This document shows, in pieces, positions 60,046-64,000 of a stretch of DNA of 64,000 nt (the first letter of the stretch is position 1; each line of letters opens with the position of its first letter). The position numbers were made by a program, and so were the translations under genes. Source of the stretch: Pampus argenteus. Its lineage: Eukaryota > Chordata > Actinopteri > Scombriformes > Stromateidae. Location of the stretch: the NCBI GenBank assembly GCA_036937835.1, contig CM072874.1, positions 9,996,001-10,060,000 of the forward strand, read 5' to 3'. The notes below the pieces were generated by a model. The model did not search any database. It worked only from the letters and a program-made list of their open reading frames with translations, and had not been told where the DNA came from.

Positions 60046-62061
60046 AATTTAGTAGAAGGAGGCTGTGGATGATGCAGACGACACGGTCAAGGTCACATGT
60101 TGAGGGGAAATGTACAGGTCACATCTCTACAGAGATGTACTTGATGAAGTAGAGATGTGTGTGTGTGTGTGTAGTGGTCGACACGCCTTGAATGGTCCAA
60201 AGTAGATTATAATAGGGGCACTGTTCAGTAGTTACGGGGGTTTCAGAAAACTAAATCAGTCTCAGCTTGTTATTCAGACTGTTGGAACGGACTGTTTTAG
60301 TTTATTTTGTCATTTTCTTTTGCTTCTTCGTGCAAACTCCGTTAACGGCTGCAACATTTGGGAGAGCAGATAGTCCTTTCTGTAACAGCTGTCCAAAAAA
60401 AATAAAATATTGAAATGACACTCAGTGATCCATTTTCATGAATCTGCTCTGGTTTGTGCTGTAACCTCAACTTAACTTCACTATTGCACTTCATCTTTCT
60501 CCAAGTCTCTGTATACTTTTGTCACTTTGCCAAACTAGCCCAAACATCCTTATGAACAAGTATGAGCTTTGTTGGAGCCTTTCCATCCCCTGGCCCTAAT
60601 CCCTCTAAAAGCTCAGGCAGCCCTCTATAATGTAAACATATCCTGACCTGTGCTGCGTGTGGCACTGGTTGGGAAACCAGCAGTACCTTATCTTTATTAT
60701 TGTCCTTCTGCAGCAAGCAATTAATTGGAAAAGAAATCCCAAACTCTTCCAAAAAACAACAACAATCAAACAAAGCTGGAAGCAGTGGGAGAGGACTAGA
60801 CTGGACGTAAATCACGTTCTAGGATGGATGAAAAAAAATTCTCCAGCTTCTGCCCTGGCTCCACTCACAGACAGCTGTGAGAGTTACAGAGGCGATTTAA
60901 AGTTTTTCTTGACTGTTTTCCAGACTCAAAGTGGCCTTAAGTTCCTCCTTTCTGATTCCAAGAAGATAGGCAACATTTTGAGAACACTGTATCATAAAAC
61001 CATAATCTATCAACTCCTTGTGTCTTAAGGTAAACTTATACCCTCTACTTTATTTAAAATGACAGATTGTTCTTAAGGGATAGTTTTGTGCTCTGTCCAG
61101 TATGTTAACAATGATTCTGTTGTGTTTCATACATGTATGAGAAGTATTTAAAGATGTATTTGGATAATACAAGTATATACACAAGTATGCACATAGCCTT
61201 TACTAATTTCTTTTCTAAATTTTGGGGATTTTAGCATTTTAAGTGTGTTTCAGTGGTTGGGAAAAGGTGCTAGATTTGTGCTAAAAGCTGCTTTTAAGTT
61301 TTAAGTTTAAGGTACCCTTAAACATACAGAGTTTACCATTTATGCTACATCCTGCAGTCCTGCCTACATTCATGCATGTTGGGCCGCAATAATTACATTT
61401 GAATCACTGATGGTGATTAATTGATATAATATTAATGTCAAGTTAAACAGCTATTAAACAAAAGCTACTCAATCATATTTCTGCTCTATGACCCACTATG
61501 ACGTAGAAGTAGAAGTAGAAGGCAGGTCACAATGGTTGTGTGAAAAGGTGTGACGAGGCGCTGAACAATATGGCATCCGTCACAGGATGTGCTTCTGTTC
61601 CGTCGGAGTCAAAAGTCAAAGCCTTGTTATCTTCATGGGACAACACTTCTGCGCAACAATAAACAGGAAGCAGTTGATCCAGAAAGGCAACCTGAGGGAC
61701 AACTTATCTCTCCCGACGCACTTGACCTTCTCATCTTCCTCTTCCTCTAAAGTTGGTGACACACACGTTACAGGCCCGAGCCAAGATTTGAACATCCCAT
61801 AACACACATCAGACACCTATATACATAAACAAAAGAGGAAGTGTCGTCACACAAAGCTGCAAATGTTATTTGGGGGGATCCAGATTGATAGGGTAACGGA
61901 AGGGAGTGTGTGTGTTTCATGTTTGTTTTGGAGGTTGAAATCCGGCCCGAACATTAACCTTCAGCATGCGAAGAAAGATCCAATTAGATAAGAATGCATA
62001 TATGTAACAAATAAGCTTTGAGCAAAATAACAACCTTTTTTCATCTCTTTTTGTCAGCAGC

Positions 62062-62080
62062 CACACACACACACACACAC
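62062..62080. repeat. Short (CA)n microsatellite
   Basis: About nine CA units. Confidence 0.88.
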
Positions 62081-62342
62081 AGAGACTCACTATCAATCTG
62101 TCATTCACTCTAAATATGGAATAACGGTGATCTGTGAGGCACATTAACGGCACAATGTTGTAAGAGTACAACACATCTGGTTCACAACACCCACTAAATA
62201 TGTTCCCCTTTCTTCACAGCTTTATGCGTGTGGTGAGTGAGCGAGCGTGGTCTGTAGAGGTGCGACTCACACTTTCCCACGATGCCTTGCATCAGCAGGC
62301 CAGGAACAGGGAAGGAAGCAGAGGGGATGGAATGTTGAATGC

Positions 62343-62345
<3 letters not shown>

Positions 62346-62390
<45 letters not shown>
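62346..62390. repeat. (CA)n microsatellite
   Basis: About 22 CA units, then imperfect CA-rich sequence to 62407. Confidence 0.93.
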
Positions 62391-62397
<7 letters not shown>

Positions 62398-64000
62398 AAA
62401 CACACATGCATGCATTCAGGAACCTCCATGCCCATAGTGCAGAAGCTGGCCAGTAGATGGGCTCATACAGGAAGTTCTCAGCTTTGGCTACTTCCTGTTT
62501 GCTAGACGTTTGTATTAGAAACACATTGTGACGCTAAGAAGCCTTTCAGCAGCTATTCACTAAGTGTATTGAACCAGTATGAGAGTAATGGTATTACTAT
62601 TCCTTAGTTATAGCTATATCCGATAGCATTCTGCACACATATGATAATTTTAGTACTGACATTTCAGCTTTCCAACCATGCTTTTGTCCATGGAATATAA
62701 TAATATACTGACGAAATTGTTGGCTATAACCACACAGCATGACACAGTTGACACAGCAATCATACATGCAATAGATTTTATATTTCAACTATTTTAAAGA
62801 GACAATTTTCTCGAAAAAAGTAATCTTAGTTCATTTTTTTCAAATTCATCTGTTAAACATGTGTTTCATGGTAGCTACGGTTTTATAGCATGCCCGTCAG
62901 CCAGCAGCTAAATAGCTTTCTCACAACCTAAACAATCTCAGTTCTTAAATCGAGGCCGCCCAGATTTAGTGGTTCTGCCTTCTTAGCACATTTGCTTGTA
63001 ACAGTAAAACATTCTGATAGTGGGAGGGAGTGAAGTGTAATAGAGAGATAAATTAGTGAGGAGGGGAAGAGTGGGACAAGAGTACAGAGGAGGAGGATGC
63101 AGTCTGCAGGTATTGTGTTGATAGCATATTCATGTCAAGAAAGAGAGCAAGAAGCGATGAGAAGAGGGTGTAAACCTTACTGTGTAAGGTGTCATTGCAA
63201 AAGCGAAGTGATGCACAGTGTTAGTAATGAGAACACGTTTTGGATCATCATTGACACTGATATTTAAACCAACTTCCACGGCTTCTGAAATGATTTCCTT
63301 GGAGCAAATCCTTGTGATGAAAATTATGATCTGCATCCTGTGGTGGACTATAGTGGGAACACTGTACTTTACATAACTGTGATAATGCATTGTTTCAAAT
63401 GAGAAGCAACAAGAAAAAATATAATATAAACCAGAATAGCACCTGGTAGGTTATATGCATTAGAGTGATAAAAAAGGAAGTAAGCGCAACGATCATCCCA
63501 ACAAAGTAAGACAACCTCAGATGTATAAATTAGGTTTCTCAGCAGCTGTTTATCTAATGTTGGGAGAGGCCTTGTTCAGGTAAAGCTTGCCAAGAAGAAA
63601 TAGGCTAGCATCTGAATTTATAATAGTTCAGTCACAGAAAGACAAGTTTCAACATTTCTTTCAACTCTTAGAACATTATGGATATGACGTAATTCAAGAT
63701 AAGGCTGAAATATGCCTTCTCCTGAATTAGCGGAACTCTTAACTAAGTGAAAAGAGTTTAGTGATGGATTTCAGAAGAGAACTGTAGCAGGTATTCTCGG
63801 GGTGAGTAGCTGACAGGATGATATCACAACTTTAAACATTTTATTTCAGACGCAATTTCCGTTTGAATGTGGAACATTGTGGGAGTTCATTCTGTCGCTG
63901 ATAGCTCAGTTTCCTTTTGCATGCTCTGTCATCCTTTGTTCTATTTAGCCTAAAGTTCTCTCCCCCAAAATAGTCCAAAAGCTGCACACGTCCACACAAA

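Larger units (their letters stand above)
60180..64000. other. Gene-free flank, last part
   Basis: No conserved exon recognised. (CA)n tracts lie at 62062-62080 and 62346-62390. The frames at about 60522-61028 are the longest, but they show no known domain, and no splice context supports them. Confidence 0.45.

Noticed and set aside
60522..61028. Two overlapping open frames of about 97 and 123 codons on opposite strands
   Set aside because: Neither shows a known domain or sensible splice sites, and one contains low-complexity stretches. They look like chance open frames.

Overview
The window is vertebrate nuclear DNA, almost certainly from a percomorph teleost fish. Its genes are split into many small exons with GT-AG introns. 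The encoded proteins follow their vertebrate orthologues closely. The introns and flanks carry interspersed repeats typical of fish (MITE-like elements with short terminal inverted repeats, an L2-type LINE fragment, a LINE 3' tail with a short tandem tail) and many CA/TG microsatellites. No bacterial, plasmid, phage or CRISPR features were seen. All gene models below were assembled by reading splice sites and checking codon phase by hand.

Layout, left to right: mis18a (minus, 3' end not recovered) and haus1 (plus) form a divergent pair around a roughly 0.7 kb promoter region. eva1c (plus, 8 coding exons) and cfap298 (minus, 7 coding exons) converge tail to tail near 11.5 kb. synj1 (minus, 32 coding exons inferred, 17.4-36.8 kb) fills the middle of the window. 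slc46a3 (plus, 5 coding exons) diverges from synj1 across a shared CpG-containing promoter near 37.8-38.2 kb. From about 44 kb to the right edge (20 kb) I find no convincing coding exon, only microsatellites, one degraded MITE, a short interstitial telomere-like array and unique-looking AT-rich DNA.

The genes are not an operon and have separate roles. Mis18a is involved in centromere licensing and Haus1 in spindle microtubule branching; both are cell-cycle genes, which fits their shared promoter. Cfap298 is a motile-cilium assembly factor, and a perfect X-box match lies about 140 bp upstream of its start codon. Synaptojanin-1 is the phosphoinositide phosphatase that uncoats clathrin vesicles at synapses. 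Eva1c is a Slit/heparin-binding type I receptor, and Slc46a3 is a lysosomal MFS transporter. From memory, mis18a, eva1c, cfap298 and synj1 correspond to human 21q22.11, whereas haus1 (18q) and slc46a3 (13q) come from elsewhere.

I do not see a wholly new gene system. The most interesting observations are a 24-nt microexon and a set of four tiny phase-preserving exons in the synj1 proline-rich region, the X-box upstream of cfap298, a perfect NRF1 palindrome, a perfect 18-bp-arm inverted repeat in a synj1 intron, and an overlapping upstream ORF on eva1c.
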